Part shown: positions 8,343 through 17,155 of the stretch, piece by piece
Layout of the letters: each line of letters begins with the position of its first letter
How positions within the stretch are numbered: position 1 is the first letter of the stretch
NCBI GenBank assembly: GCA_003164045.1
Contig: PLRU01000071.1
Location: 1 to 64,000 of the forward strand
Length of the DNA stretch: 64,000 nt
From: Candidatus Lustribacter telmatis
Lineage (GTDB): Bacteria; Vulcanimicrobiota; Vulcanimicrobiia; Vulcanimicrobiales; Vulcanimicrobiaceae
Direction: 5' to 3'
Made by a program: the position numbers and the translations under genes
Notes under the pieces: model-generated
What the model was told of the DNA's origin: nothing
Seen by the model: the letters and a program-made list of their open reading frames with translations, nothing else
Database searches by the model: none

Positions 8343-10515
8343 CACGATCGATCAGGAAGCGCTCCAGCGTCGCCTGATGGTCGTATTCCTCGGGGAACTC
8401 GAGGAACACACGCGGGTGATCAACGACGGACTTCTGGCCCTGGAGAAGGAGCCCAGCGCCGCCGGACGGGCGGACCACCTGCAGGGGCTCTTTCGCGCGG
8501 CGCACAGTCTCAAAGGCGCGGCGGGTGCAGTCGGCGTGAAGCCGATCGAAGCCGTCTGTCACAGCCTCGAAGAGATCTTGGTAGCGGCGAGAGACGGAAG
8601 CATCACGCTCGGGCCTGACCACTTCGAGGTGATTTACGCCGCCGCCGACGCGGTCGCCGATGCAGGGGCACGCCTACGTGAGCAGCGGGATCTCGCTGAT
8701 GCGCCGATCGTTGCCATCGTTCCGCGCCTCGTTGCAGCGGCGCGGGCGACGGCCCACGTAAGCACGCCCGCTCCGCAAAAACCGGCCGAAGCCTTAGCGG
8801 TGCCGGACCTCGAACGGCCTGCGATCGGCCGAGTCGTCGATGCCGGCATGGTGCGCGTACCGGTCTCGAAGATCGATCAGATTTTGGCGCGCGCCGGCGA
8901 ATTGCTGCTCGCTCGACACCGGCTCGACTTGCGCGCGCGTGCGGTCGACACGCTCTATCGGTTCGTCGACGAGTGGTTGGAAGAGTGGAATGCGGTCGAC
9001 CGTTTCAGCGATACGGGCGACAACCTGCGCCGGCTCGAACGGGAACTGAAGCGTCTGAGTGCGCTACTTGCGCAAGACTCGCGAGCGCTCGATGCCGTGG
9101 CGGGTGGACTCGACGCTGAGGTCGGCAACGTCAGGATGCTTCCGCTCAGCGAGGCCTGCGGCGGGCTCGAGCGGCTGGCGCGTGACCTTGCGCGCGCCGG
9201 CGGCAAGAACGTCGGCTTGACGGTCGACAGTGGCCAAATCGAGCTGGATCGCACCGTTCTCGAAGCGATCAAGGACCCGCTCGTCCATCTGGTGCGCAAC
9301 GCCGTCGATCACGGAATCGAAATGCCCGAAGAGCGTCTGGCGGCGAGGAAGCCGCATGATGGCCAGGTCACCGTTTCGGCAGCGCTCCACGGCTCTCACG
9401 TCGAGGTCGTGATATTCGACGACGGCCGCGGCCTCGATCTGGACGCGATCCGGGCGAAAGCGCGAAAGAACAACATCGTTGTCCCTGATGACGACGCGGC
9501 CGTTGCGCAACTCATCTTCCTTCCCGGCTTCTCGACCGCGCGGCTGATCACCGAGATCTCCGGCCGCGGAATCGGCCTCGACGTCGTTTGGTCGCAGGTG
9601 GCGCGACTCAACGGTTCGGTGAACGTATCGTTCGAGCCGGGCCGCGGAACGCGCTTCACGCTCGCTCTGCCGCTCACGTTGACGAGGCTGCGCGCACTCT
9701 TGGTGCGGGACGGTGGGCGCGTGTATGCCTTCGACGCCGCCGCCGTCGCGCGAGTTGTTTCGGTCGGCCAGGCCGACATTCGGATGATCGAAGGGCGCGA
9801 AGTCATCCTCACGCGCACGGCACCCGTGCCCATCGTCTCCCTGGCTCGGGCGCTGGGGCTGCCGGATCGCCGTTCATCGACGACCGGAAAGATCTCAGTC
9901 GTCATCCTCGCGAGCGGCGAACAAGAGGCGGCGTTCGCGGTTGAGGAATTGATCGCCGAAGGGGAGATCTTCGTCAAGAACCTCGGCGTGCGCCTGGGGC
10001 GGGTCGGCCACACCACCGGCGCAACGATCATGCCGGATGGATCGATAGCGCTGATTCTGAGCGCGCCGGGGTTACTCAAGGACGCTCTCGGGCAGACTGG
10101 TCTCGGGACGCTCGCTGCGAGCCTCGGCGAACCCGGCCCGCCCGCGCGCAAGCGTCTCCTCGTGATCGACGACTCGATCACGACCCGAACCTTGATGCAA
10201 AGCGTGTTGGACGCCGCGGGTTACGATGTCACGGTGATGGTCGATGGTGCCGATGCCTGGGCCGCGCTCCAGCAGCGAGGCGCCGAGTTGGATCTCGTGG
10301 TGTCGGACATCGAGATGCCGCGCATGGATGGGTTCGCCCTCACGCAGGCGATCCGATCCTCCAGTCACGTTGCGGACCTTCCGGTAGTGCTAGTCACAGC
10401 CCGGTCGAGCGATGAGGACAAAGCCCGTGGGATGGAAGTTGGTGCGAACGCCTATCTCGTGAAAAGCACGTTCGATCAAACTGCGCTGCTCGACACCATC
10501 GCGCAACTACTGTAG
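8332..10515 (+). CDS. cheA: CheA-type histidine kinase fused to a receiver domain (WspE-like)
   Basis: Central kinase of the chemosensory array. Order: Hpt domain with phospho-His58 (AAHSLKG), a short Pro/Ala linker where the CheY-binding P2 domain would be (no P2 seen), the dimerisation region, HATPase_c with [16 protein letters not shown] and GRGIGLDVV boxes, a CheW-like P5 domain, and a receiver from about 605 with acceptor Asp659 ([12 protein letters not shown]). The receiver fusion is typical of Wsp/Frz-type CheA proteins and can act as a phosphate sink or relay to the output regulator. The start overlaps the end of the chemoreceptor gene by 11 bases; two consecutive ATGs are possible starts. 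Confidence 0.94.
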   Translation: MMRSTIDQEALQRRLMVVFLGELEEHTRVINDGLLALEKEPSAAGRADHLQGLFRAAHSLKGAAGAVGVKPIEAVCHSLEEILVAARDGSITLGPDHFEVIYAAADAVADAGARLREQRDLADAPIVAIVPRLVAAARATAHVSTPAPQKPAEALAVPDLERPAIGRVVDAGMVRVPVSKIDQILARAGELLLARHRLDLRARAVDTLYRFVDEWLEEWNAVDRFSDTGDNLRRLERELKRLSALLAQDSRALDAVAGGLDAEVGNVRMLPLSEACGGLERLARDLARAGGKNVGLTVDSGQIELDRTVLEAIKDPLVHLVRNAVDHGIEMPEERLAARKPHDGQVTVSAALHGSHVEVVIFDDGRGLDLDAIRAKARKNNIVVPDDDAAVAQLIFLPGFSTARLITEISGRGIGLDVVWSQVARLNGSVNVSFEPGRGTRFTLALPLTLTRLRALLVRDGGRVYAFDAAAVARVVSVGQADIRMIEGREVILTRTAPVPIVSLARALGLPDRRSSTTGKISVVILASGEQEAAFAVEELIAEGEIFVKNLGVRLGRVGHTTGATIMPDGSIALILSAPGLLKDALGQTGLGTLAASLGEPGPPARKRLLVIDDSITTRTLMQSVLDAAGYDVTVMVDGADAWAALQQRGAELDLVVSDIEMPRMDGFALTQAIRSSSHVADLPVVLVTARSSDEDKARGMEVGANAYLVKSTFDQTALLDTIAQLL

Positions 10516-10530
10516 GAGCAGTCGAGAAAA

Positions 10531-11577
10531 ATGGCAGCCGTCCGCGTCCTCATCGTCGAGGACTCATCCACAGTGCGCGAGCTTCTGAGAGCGGTCATCG
10601 GAGCCGATGCGCGGTTCGAGGTCGTCGGCACGGCTACGAACGGTGTGGAAGCCGTGCAGATGACCAAGGCATTGAAACCGGATGTGATCGCCATGGACAT
10701 CCAGATGCCGTTGATGGACGGCTTCGAAGCGAGTAGGGAAATCATGATCGACGTGCCCACGCCGATCGTGATCGTCTCGAGCCATTATGACGTTCGTCAA
10801 GTCGCAGTGTCGATGCAAGCCCTAAGCGTCGGCGCGCTGGCCGTTCATGCGAAGCCGCTTGGTCCCGGTGATCCGAACTTCGCCTCGCAGACCAGAGACT
10901 TTCTGCGCACCTTGTCGACGATGTCGCAGGTCCCCGTGATCCGCCATGCGCGCAAACGTGACCCGATCCCGCAGCAATCCCGGATCCGTCCGGCTTCCGG
11001 GAAGTGTCGGGCCGTCGCGATCACAATCTCAACGGGCGGCCCCGCGGCACTGCGCGAAATGTTCCAAACGCTGCCCGTCGACCATTCCGTCCCGGTGCTC
11101 GTAGTGCAACATATCTCGCATGGATTCGTGGAAGGGCTTGCCACCTGGTTGAATGCGTTCTCCGCCGTCCACGTCAAGGTGGCCGTACAGGGAGAGCGGC
11201 TCAAGCCGCGGACAGTCTATCTCGCCCCGGACAATCGGCATCTGGGCGTCACGGCGGACGGCGAGCAGGTGCATTTAGCGGATGATCCTCCGATCAAGGG
11301 CTTTCGACCCTCGGGTACCTACCTGTTTACGTCCGTAGCCAAAGCGTTTGGCGCAAGCGTGGTCGGCGTGATCATGACCGGGATGGGCGATGACGGTGTC
11401 GCCGGGCTAAAGGCACTCCGTGCGGCCGGTGGGCCGATCATCGCCCAAGATGAAGAGAGTTCCGTCGTCTTCGGTATGCCGGCGAGGGCCATTGAAGCTG
11501 GTCTGGCTGACGTCGTACTACCGCTCACCGCGATCGTAGCTCAACTGACGAAACAGATCGCGAACGGCGGCGCGTGA
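10531..11577 (+). CDS. cheB: CheB-type chemoreceptor methylesterase with receiver domain
   Basis: Removes methyl groups from the receptor after phosphorylation by CheA, closing the adaptation loop with CheR. The receiver covers residues 1-125 with acceptor Asp56 (IAMDIQMPLMDG). The esterase domain follows, with catalytic Ser167 in ISTGG, His194 in VVQHISHG and Asp287 in MTGMGDDGV, so the triad is complete. The first residues around the Ser read ITISTGG instead of the common IGASTGG. It is the last gene of the operon (15 bases after cheA) and corresponds to WspF. Its 3' end overlaps the convergent membrane-protein gene by about 50 bases. Confidence 0.94.
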   Translation: MAAVRVLIVEDSSTVRELLRAVIGADARFEVVGTATNGVEAVQMTKALKPDVIAMDIQMPLMDGFEASREIMIDVPTPIVIVSSHYDVRQVAVSMQALSVGALAVHAKPLGPGDPNFASQTRDFLRTLSTMSQVPVIRHARKRDPIPQQSRIRPASGKCRAVAITISTGGPAALREMFQTLPVDHSVPVLVVQHISHGFVEGLATWLNAFSAVHVKVAVQGERLKPRTVYLAPDNRHLGVTADGEQVHLADDPPIKGFRPSGTYLFTSVAKAFGASVVGVIMTGMGDDGVAGLKALRAAGGPIIAQDEESSVVFGMPARAIEAGLADVVLPLTAIVAQLTKQIANGGA

Positions 11578-11884
11578 AGCTCACGACCGCTGCGGCGCAT
11601 GCGCACGCCATCGATCCGAGCCAGAGCCAGTAGGCGAGGCCGAGCGAGACGATCGGCATGTGTTGATCTTCGCCCGCATAGTCGGTAACGAACTGGAAGT
11701 CGGAGACGTGCGCGAACGGAAACACGAGCGCTAAGAGCAACGCAATGACGCCGCAAACCAGCGCCGTCCCGGGCCGGCGAAGATTCAGCACGATAATGCA
11801 CAACGTCAGAAGGGCGAACGGGTTAGCGCACCAGCACCAGTTTCCTGGCTCGAACGTCAACAAGCCGAAAAGGCCCGTGAACAC
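11525..11884 (-). CDS. Small membrane protein, 5' end unresolved
   Basis: Four hydrophobic stretches can be read, but only the last three lie after the sole standard start, a GTG. Upstream of it the same frame remains open to the stop of the DUF1801 gene and reads a convincing membrane helix (PALILAGISILIFLLSLPW) plus a cysteine-bearing loop, with no ATG, GTG or TTG. Either a rare start codon is used near 12030, or one base has been lost or gained next to an ATG at 12011 that lies in the neighbouring frame. No family is recognised. The 3' end overlaps cheB on the other strand. Function unknown. Confidence 0.55.
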   Translation of the reverse strand: MFTGLFGLLTFEPGNWCWCANPFALLTLCIIVLNLRRPGTALVCGVIALLLALVFPFAHVSDFQFVTDYAGEDQHMPIVSLGLAYWLWLGSMACACAAAVVSFTRRRSRSVSSVELRSR

Positions 11885-12030
11885 AAGCTCGCGGCCAACG
11901 TAGCAATGCAGGCCGCCATAGGTTGCGCAAAACGCGTTCCACGGCAGCGAGAGTAGGAAGATCAGAATGCTGATCCCGGCCAGGATCAGCGCCGGATCCC
12001 GCGCGGTCCATTTCCGTCCGGCCGGCGTCG

Positions 12031-12453
12031 CTATTTCTTTTTGCTCTTGGGCGCTGCTTTTGCTGTAGTCGATTTGGGGGCGTTTTTCTTTAGGCTGGTT
12101 TGGTTATAGTCGATGGCGGCGCGGACCAGGGTTTTTAGAGCGCGCTCGTTTACTTTATCGCCCTCGAAGAAATCGATCGCGCGCCGGGTGTTGCCGCCGT
12201 AGCCTGAATTGAAGAGCTTGTCGGGGTCGGGGAGCTTTGCGCCGTAGGCGAACGTGACGTTCACCTTTCCTTTGAAGGCGTTCGCGACCGCGATCATGCC
12301 GTCGCGGGACCATAGCGGGGTTCCCATCCACTTGAATTCCTCCACGATCTCCGGGTCGGCCGCGAGGATGGTCTTGCGAACGGTGGCAAACGTTTTGCCG
12401 CGCCAGTCAGGGATTTCGGCGATCAGCTCGTCGATTTGCTTTGATGGGTTCAT
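12031..12453 (-). CDS. DUF1801 family protein
   Basis: A 140-residue cytoplasmic protein. The DUF1801 (YdhG-like) core is seen as IDELIAEIPDWRGKTFATVRK, a WMGTPLWSRDG turn and a VNVTFAYGAKLPDPDKLFNS strand. These proteins have a small frataxin-like fold and no established reaction. The last 25 residues are Lys/Ala/Thr-rich (repeats of KSTTAKAAPKSKKK), like a nucleic-acid-binding tail; that is inference. It ends at the point where the membrane-protein frame begins, so the two may form a transcription unit, and it lies downstream of the flavoprotein monooxygenase on the same strand but in the opposite order of transcription flow. Confidence 0.8.
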   Translation of the reverse strand: MNPSKQIDELIAEIPDWRGKTFATVRKTILAADPEIVEEFKWMGTPLWSRDGMIAVANAFKGKVNVTFAYGAKLPDPDKLFNSGYGGNTRRAIDFFEGDKVNERALKTLVRAAIDYNQTSLKKNAPKSTTAKAAPKSKKK

Positions 12454-12480
12454 TGAATGGTTTTTCCCCGCACCAAAATC

Positions 12481-14451
12481 CTAAGCCGGCACGCTCATTA
12501 CCGAAGAACTCGAAACGATCATGAACCGGTCGAAAAACGCGGCGAGCTCGGAGGTGCCATCCAACGGCAGGATGTTCGCTACGAATTGATCCGGCCGCAC
12601 GACGACGATGCAGCCATCCGCGCGATCGATGCCGCGCTGCTCGAAGATATCGGCCTCGCCGTTCAACTCGGTGCAAAACAGCTTCTCGTAATCTCGCAGT
12701 CCGTAGCGGCCCTTTTGCGGGACGAGCAACGGTGGGATCAGCTCAGCGGCGAGCTCTCGATGATCCCGCTGGACGATGGCCCGCACGTCGATCACCGCGT
12801 CGATATCCGTATCCGGGGATGTGTATTTCCGAATCGGCGAATCCGGCGACTCGGCGAGAAACTCGCAGAGCCGGCCGAGGCGCGAGCGCGACGAACCGGG
12901 ATCGTCCGCGCCGGCGAAGGCGAGCAGCCTCCATCGGCCGTCCGCTTTGATCGTGTGCCCGAGGTGGACGCGCTTGGCATCCCAGTAACGAATGACCGGC
13001 GCCGAGTGAAAGCGCGTCCCGAGTTCGAAGCCGCGCGCGAGGTGCTGGTGCGTCGGCTCGGCGGTGATGAGAGACGGGCCGTAGTGAACCGCCATACCCG
13101 CCGTGAAGCGTCCCGCTTGGACGAAGGCCTGCTGGAATTCCGCAGGATCGATGCCGCCCGCATCCGGATTCGCCGGATCCTTCGGCGGGGTGCTGATCAA
13201 CTTGGCAAACGCGCGATCGAATTCGATGAGTTCCTTCGCGATGGTTTGACGCTCATCCGAATAGGAGTGAAGGAGCCCCGGCGAGGACGTCCCGCGCAAT
13301 ACGGCGGCGAGCTTCCAGCCAAGATTGAAAGCGTCGGCGATCGAGACGTTCATTCCCTGGCCCGCCTTCGGACTGTGGGTATGGCAAGCGTCGCCGGCGA
13401 TAAAAACGCGCGGCCGGCGCCGGCCGACCTCCGCTTCCGGTACGTCGTCGAACTTGTCGCACAGGCGCTGGCCGATCTCGTAAACCGACCACCACGCGAC
13501 CTCTTTGACGTCGAACGCGTACGGCCTGAAGATACGTTGCGCCGCTGCGATGAGGCGCTCGATCGTGATGTTCCGCTCGGAAACGCGCTCGCTCTCTTTG
13601 AGCTTGTCGAGCTCGATGTAGAGCCGTACGAGATAGCCGCCTTCGCGCGGAATGATCAGTACGTTGCCTTCGTTGGAATAGATCGCCGACTTGAAGCGAA
13701 TGTCGGGGAAATCCGTGACGACCAAGACGTCCATCACGCCCCAAGCCTGATTCGCCGAGTCACCCGACAACGAGCGCCCGATCGACCCTCGCACGGTGCT
13801 ACGCGCACCGTCGGTTCCGACGACGTATCGCGCACGAACCGTTTCGATTTCGCCTTCGTGACCGGGATCGATCCGTTCCAGCTTCGCGGTGACCGGATGT
13901 GCGTCGCTGTCCTCGGCGATGGAAACGTCGACCGTCAAGTCCAGGAGGCGACGTGAATAATACGGTTCCAACCGGGACGAACCGCGACGCATCGCTTCGA
14001 GGAGGAAGTCGTGCACGCGGGCTTGGTTGAGAATCACGTGCGGGAACTCCGAGAGGCCGTCCTCGACGTCCTGAATCCGGCCGCTACGAACGATGTGCTC
14101 GCGGTTGGCGTCGTCGGGCTTCCAAAACGTCGTCTCGTTGACCCAATACGCTTCCTTAAGGATCTGTTCGCTGAAGCCGAGGGCCTCGTACATCTCAACG
14201 CTGCGGCAGGCGATGCCGTCGGCCTGACCGAGCTGCAGAGGACCGGCCTTTTGTTCGACGATCGCGGTCGTGATGTCGGGAAAGGCTGCCATTTGCGTGG
14301 CCAGGGTTAGCCCCGCCGGCCCGCAGCCGACGATCAGAACGTCGACTTCGCTCCCTGGACGCTCTGCCCGAGCCTGCTGCCCTTCGGCCGGCTCACTGAT
14401 AGCGGGGTCGCCGGTCCGGAACCCGTTGAGATGGAACTGCATGCGGTCCAT
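12481..14451 (-). CDS. FAD-dependent aromatic hydroxylase, phenol 2-monooxygenase / MobA type
   Basis: Predicted NADPH- and O2-dependent ring hydroxylase of phenols or hydroxybenzoates. Seen: the FAD dinucleotide site VLIVGCGPAGLTLA near residue 42, the DG motif VVGTDGARSTVRG, the GD motif FIAGDACHTHSPKAGQGMN, and a long C-terminal region ending in the thioredoxin-like domain typical of the phenol hydroxylase subfamily. About 656 residues, the usual length. The chosen ATG is followed by MQFHLNGFRTGDP, the family N terminus; a longer reading frame upstream is Ser/Cys-rich shadow of the neighbouring membrane gene. The real substrate cannot be told from sequence. No reductase or ring-cleavage gene is adjacent. 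Confidence 0.88.
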   Translation of the reverse strand: MDRMQFHLNGFRTGDPAISEPAEGQQARAERPGSEVDVLIVGCGPAGLTLATQMAAFPDITTAIVEQKAGPLQLGQADGIACRSVEMYEALGFSEQILKEAYWVNETTFWKPDDANREHIVRSGRIQDVEDGLSEFPHVILNQARVHDFLLEAMRRGSSRLEPYYSRRLLDLTVDVSIAEDSDAHPVTAKLERIDPGHEGEIETVRARYVVGTDGARSTVRGSIGRSLSGDSANQAWGVMDVLVVTDFPDIRFKSAIYSNEGNVLIIPREGGYLVRLYIELDKLKESERVSERNITIERLIAAAQRIFRPYAFDVKEVAWWSVYEIGQRLCDKFDDVPEAEVGRRRPRVFIAGDACHTHSPKAGQGMNVSIADAFNLGWKLAAVLRGTSSPGLLHSYSDERQTIAKELIEFDRAFAKLISTPPKDPANPDAGGIDPAEFQQAFVQAGRFTAGMAVHYGPSLITAEPTHQHLARGFELGTRFHSAPVIRYWDAKRVHLGHTIKADGRWRLLAFAGADDPGSSRSRLGRLCEFLAESPDSPIRKYTSPDTDIDAVIDVRAIVQRDHRELAAELIPPLLVPQKGRYGLRDYEKLFCTELNGEADIFEQRGIDRADGCIVVVRPDQFVANILPLDGTSELAAFFDRFMIVSSSSVMSVPA

Positions 14452-14506
14452 TTCGATGGCGGCGCCCCGGCTCCGGTTGACGCTTCCGGCCGACGTCTCG
14501 GAAGGC

Positions 14507-14845
14507 TCAGAACAACTGGCAGTCGTTCCCGCTGTATAACTGCATCGCCGGCTGCAGATGCGCGAACACGAAGCATGCAACGAAAAAGAGCATCGAGAGA
14601 GCGCCTGCCAGCAGCCACTGCCGCACGTGGCCGAAGTCATACTGCGATAGCAGCCATCTAAAGGCGAAGTAGACGACGGCTACTCCCGGCACGGCGTACG
14701 GTAAGAAGCTGAGGACACAATACGTGAACCAGTGCGAGCCACATTGCAACGCATAGTAATCGCCGATGAGGCCCATTGCCGTCGCGTAGATGACGACCGC
14801 GGCAACCGTCGCCTTCAAATTGACATCGGAAGAGACGTCTTTCAT
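14507..14845 (-). CDS. Small three-helix membrane protein, unknown function
   Basis: 112 residues with hydrophobic segments near 9-30, 42-63 and 77-97, short charged loops and a cysteine-containing tail. No signal peptide cleavage site is evident. It lies 56 bases upstream of the flavoprotein hydroxylase on the same strand, so co-transcription is possible. No family recognised; the pattern of an even GC-rich codon use and clear membrane topology supports it as real rather than chance. Confidence 0.65.
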   Translation of the reverse strand: MKDVSSDVNLKATVAAVVIYATAMGLIGDYYALQCGSHWFTYCVLSFLPYAVPGVAVVYFAFRWLLSQYDFGHVRQWLLAGALSMLFFVACFVFAHLQPAMQLYSGNDCQLF

Positions 14846-14888
14846 CCCGACCTCGAGGTTCGCATCACGTCGGAGATTTCCGGCAATG

Positions 14889-15152
14889 TTACTGACGCCG
14901 AGTCCAAAAATCCGCCGACGTTTGCACTGCTCGAATTTCGAAGTCCGCTAAATCGCTCCAATGCGTGGTCCACTGCGTGACGAGTTCAACTTTCGGCGAT
15001 TCCATTAGCTGATAGCACAACGTGGTGTCGTCAGCGATCCAGCTTTCGATGTAGACGACTCCCTCCGGTAGCATGCGTCCCATCTTGACGAACCGGTCGT
15101 GGATCAGGTCGATGGCATTTTCGCGAAAACGCTCGATAACCATGAAGAGCAC
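14889..15152 (-). CDS. DUF3303 family small protein
   Basis: 87 residues beginning VLFMVIERF, then RFVKMGRMLPEGVVYIESWI, TLCYQLMES and WTTHWSDLADFEIRAVQTSADF, the complete DUF3303 pattern. The family is a dimeric alpha-beta barrel-like fold of unknown role. The GTG start is chosen because the family begins exactly there and a GGAGAAG ribosome site lies 7 bases upstream; the longer frame to 15239 would run into the divergent TAXI gene. It precedes the small membrane protein by 43 bases on the same strand. Confidence 0.78.
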   Translation of the reverse strand: MLFMVIERFRENAIDLIHDRFVKMGRMLPEGVVYIESWIADDTTLCYQLMESPKVELVTQWTTHWSDLADFEIRAVQTSADFWTRRQ

Positions 15153-15239
15153 TGCTTTGCTTCTCCGCGGAAGGGCTAACGGTGTGATCCCGCGGTAGTA
15201 CCGGAAAACCCAAGCGTATTCATTTATGGGGATGCTCAT

Positions 15240-16340
15240 ATGCGATTCGGCGCCTGCGCGGCCACCTTCGTTGGACTCTGTCTTCTGCTCTCAGCTCAAA
15301 GCTATTCCCAAGCTCAGGAACCGGCCGCGACGGTCGCGTTGAAACTGGTGGACATCGGCCCGACGGGAATTGCTATCAAGCGGCCCGTCTTCGCCGGCGC
15401 TTGCAAGACGTGCCCGTGGGGCGTGCTGGCACTGGTCACGCAAGCGGCCATGAAATCGTCCGGCTACGATGTGAAGATTTGCTTTGTCTGCTGGTCTGAA
15501 TACGGACCGCGTGAAATCGCCGATCGCCTTAAGCCGATCTTCCCTTCGATCGACGCCGATGATCCGATTCGCTCGTACATCGAGGATCCGCCCGACGCAG
15601 TTCCCGATATCAGTGCGACGAGCCAAGACAATTTGATAGCGGCTTGGAACGGGACGGGGCCTTACGCCAAAGATCATAAGCAACGGCGAAACTATCGCCT
15701 CATTGCCGTCGTGCATCAGCCGAATTTCCTGATGATGGCAGCGAGCAGGAAATCCGGAATTACGGATCTCTCGCAAATAAAGGACCGAACACAGCCGACC
15801 TGGATCGCGTTCACGCCCCGCGATGCGGGAATACAATCCATCCTTGATTACTACGGGATCACGGAGGAGGCGTTAAAGGCCCACGGAGGCGGCTTTTTGC
15901 GGACCGGGGATCGGCTGCGTCGCGCGGCCGCCGACGTCTTCATCGGCGGCGGCATCCTCGCAGACACGCCGGAGCAGCGCGTGTGGTACGAAGCGAGCCA
16001 GCTCAACGACCTCGTCTTCTTCGATATGCCGGAGCAGCTTCGAGCGACGATTGCCGGGCAAGGCAGTTACCATCGCGCCACCGCACCAATCGCACTGATT
16101 CGCGGCGCGGAACGGCTGATTCCGACCGTCATGCGTTCGGCCAACGTCATTTACGTGCGCGACGACGCACCGGACGCGTTCACCTATGCCGTCGCCAAGG
16201 CGTTGGACGAACATCAGGAATTATTTCGCGAGTACGGCGACCCGTGGTATTACGACATCCGGTCGGTAGCGAGCAGTTCCGTGATTCCAATAGCTCCCGG
16301 AGCGATGAAATATTACCGCGAACGAGGCTACGCGCACTGA
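15240..16340 (+). CDS. TAXI-type solute-binding protein with two CxxC motifs
   Basis: Secreted protein of 366 residues with a signal peptide (about 1-25, ending SYSQAQ). The body resembles TAXI-family binding proteins of TRAP transporters: VTQAAMKSSGYDVKI, a GGGILADTPEQ segment, and the C-terminal APGAMKYYRERG that is characteristic of TAXI proteins. Odd features are CKTC at 55-58 and CFVC at 81-84, which could form disulfides or a metal site. No TRAP permease is in the window. Divergent from the DUF3303 gene by about 90 bases. Ligand unknown. Confidence 0.75.
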   Translation: MRFGACAATFVGLCLLLSAQSYSQAQEPAATVALKLVDIGPTGIAIKRPVFAGACKTCPWGVLALVTQAAMKSSGYDVKICFVCWSEYGPREIADRLKPIFPSIDADDPIRSYIEDPPDAVPDISATSQDNLIAAWNGTGPYAKDHKQRRNYRLIAVVHQPNFLMMAASRKSGITDLSQIKDRTQPTWIAFTPRDAGIQSILDYYGITEEALKAHGGGFLRTGDRLRRAAADVFIGGGILADTPEQRVWYEASQLNDLVFFDMPEQLRATIAGQGSYHRATAPIALIRGAERLIPTVMRSANVIYVRDDAPDAFTYAVAKALDEHQELFREYGDPWYYDIRSVASSSVIPIAPGAMKYYRERGYAH

Positions 16341-16344
16341 AGTT

Positions 16345-17031
16345 TTAGCCGGCGGCTTCCATGCCGAGCTTTTGTTTTTTCGCTTGCGTCTCGGGCGAAA
16401 CCAGATGCGTCACGTACGAGCGCGCGCCGTCAGGATGCGCAGCTCGCGTGCTGATGCCGGCGGTGAAGACCGTTATCGTTTGAATTTCCGCCGGCAGCGG
16501 ACCGACGATATCGATGCCCTCGACATCGATAAATTCGCTCAGCTGTTGGAAACCGAGATCGGCATCTCCGCGAGCCAAAAGTTGGCCGACGGGAATACCG
16601 GGCTTCGCTTCGACCGTGCGATCGGCGATGAGTTCAGCGATGTTCCATCGTTCGAAAAGCCGCTTCAGATGATCTCCGGAGGGCCCGGTAGAGTAAGAGA
16701 TCTTTCTCGCTCCGAGAACCGCTTGCTTCACGTCCTCTTCGCTCGCAATAGCGGGTCGCGGCAGGCCCGCGCGTACGGCGATGGCAACGCCGGAGCGAGC
16801 AACGTCGGAACGCGTGCCCGGAACGATCCAGCCTTCGCTCTCCAGTTTCTCCATCACGTTCGAGGCGAGGACGATAACGTCAATGACCTTGCCTTCTCGG
16901 ACGATGCGCGCCGCGTCCACACCGCCCATCGATTCGATCTCGACGTTCCACTGTGCGGTCTCGAACGAACGAGAAAGGTCGGCCAGCAACTGGCGCGTGG
17001 CCATCGATGAAATTCCCGTTATCGTCGTCAT
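16345..17031 (-). CDS. ModA-like substrate-binding domain protein without signal peptide
   Basis: 228 residues with a type II periplasmic-binding fold of the ModA/extracellular solute-binding group: GISSMATRQLLADLSRSFE, a VDVIVLASNVMEKLESEGWI segment, SGVAIAVRAGL, and a C-terminal SPETQAKKQKLGMEAA. There is no export signal, so it may be a cytoplasmic ligand-binding protein, as in many ModA-like proteins annotated near enzymes. It is convergent with the TAXI gene (4-base gap) and divergent from the aldo/keto reductase. Ligand not predictable. Confidence 0.75.
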   Translation of the reverse strand: MTTITGISSMATRQLLADLSRSFETAQWNVEIESMGGVDAARIVREGKVIDVIVLASNVMEKLESEGWIVPGTRSDVARSGVAIAVRAGLPRPAIASEEDVKQAVLGARKISYSTGPSGDHLKRLFERWNIAELIADRTVEAKPGIPVGQLLARGDADLGFQQLSEFIDVEGIDIVGPLPAEIQTITVFTAGISTRAAHPDGARSYVTHLVSPETQAKKQKLGMEAAG

Positions 17032-17155
17032 GCGCAGTGAACTATTGGATGAAGTTCCAGACGAACCTCGCCTGACAGAATGGCTCCGGATGTCATGCCG
17101 TCATTTCTTTCCGTCGATGCTTGCCGTTGCATGGGCCCGGTGATAGCTTACATTC

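Noticed and set aside
11823-12011. 62-codon ORF beginning ATG at 12011
   Set aside because: Its translation lacks membrane or domain character; the overlapping frame encodes a clear membrane helix. Kept only as a possible frameshift partner.
12457-13956. 499-codon open frame on the plus strand
   Set aside because: Fully antisense to the flavoprotein hydroxylase; Arg/Asp/Val-rich composition typical of a GC-rich shadow and no recognisable motif.
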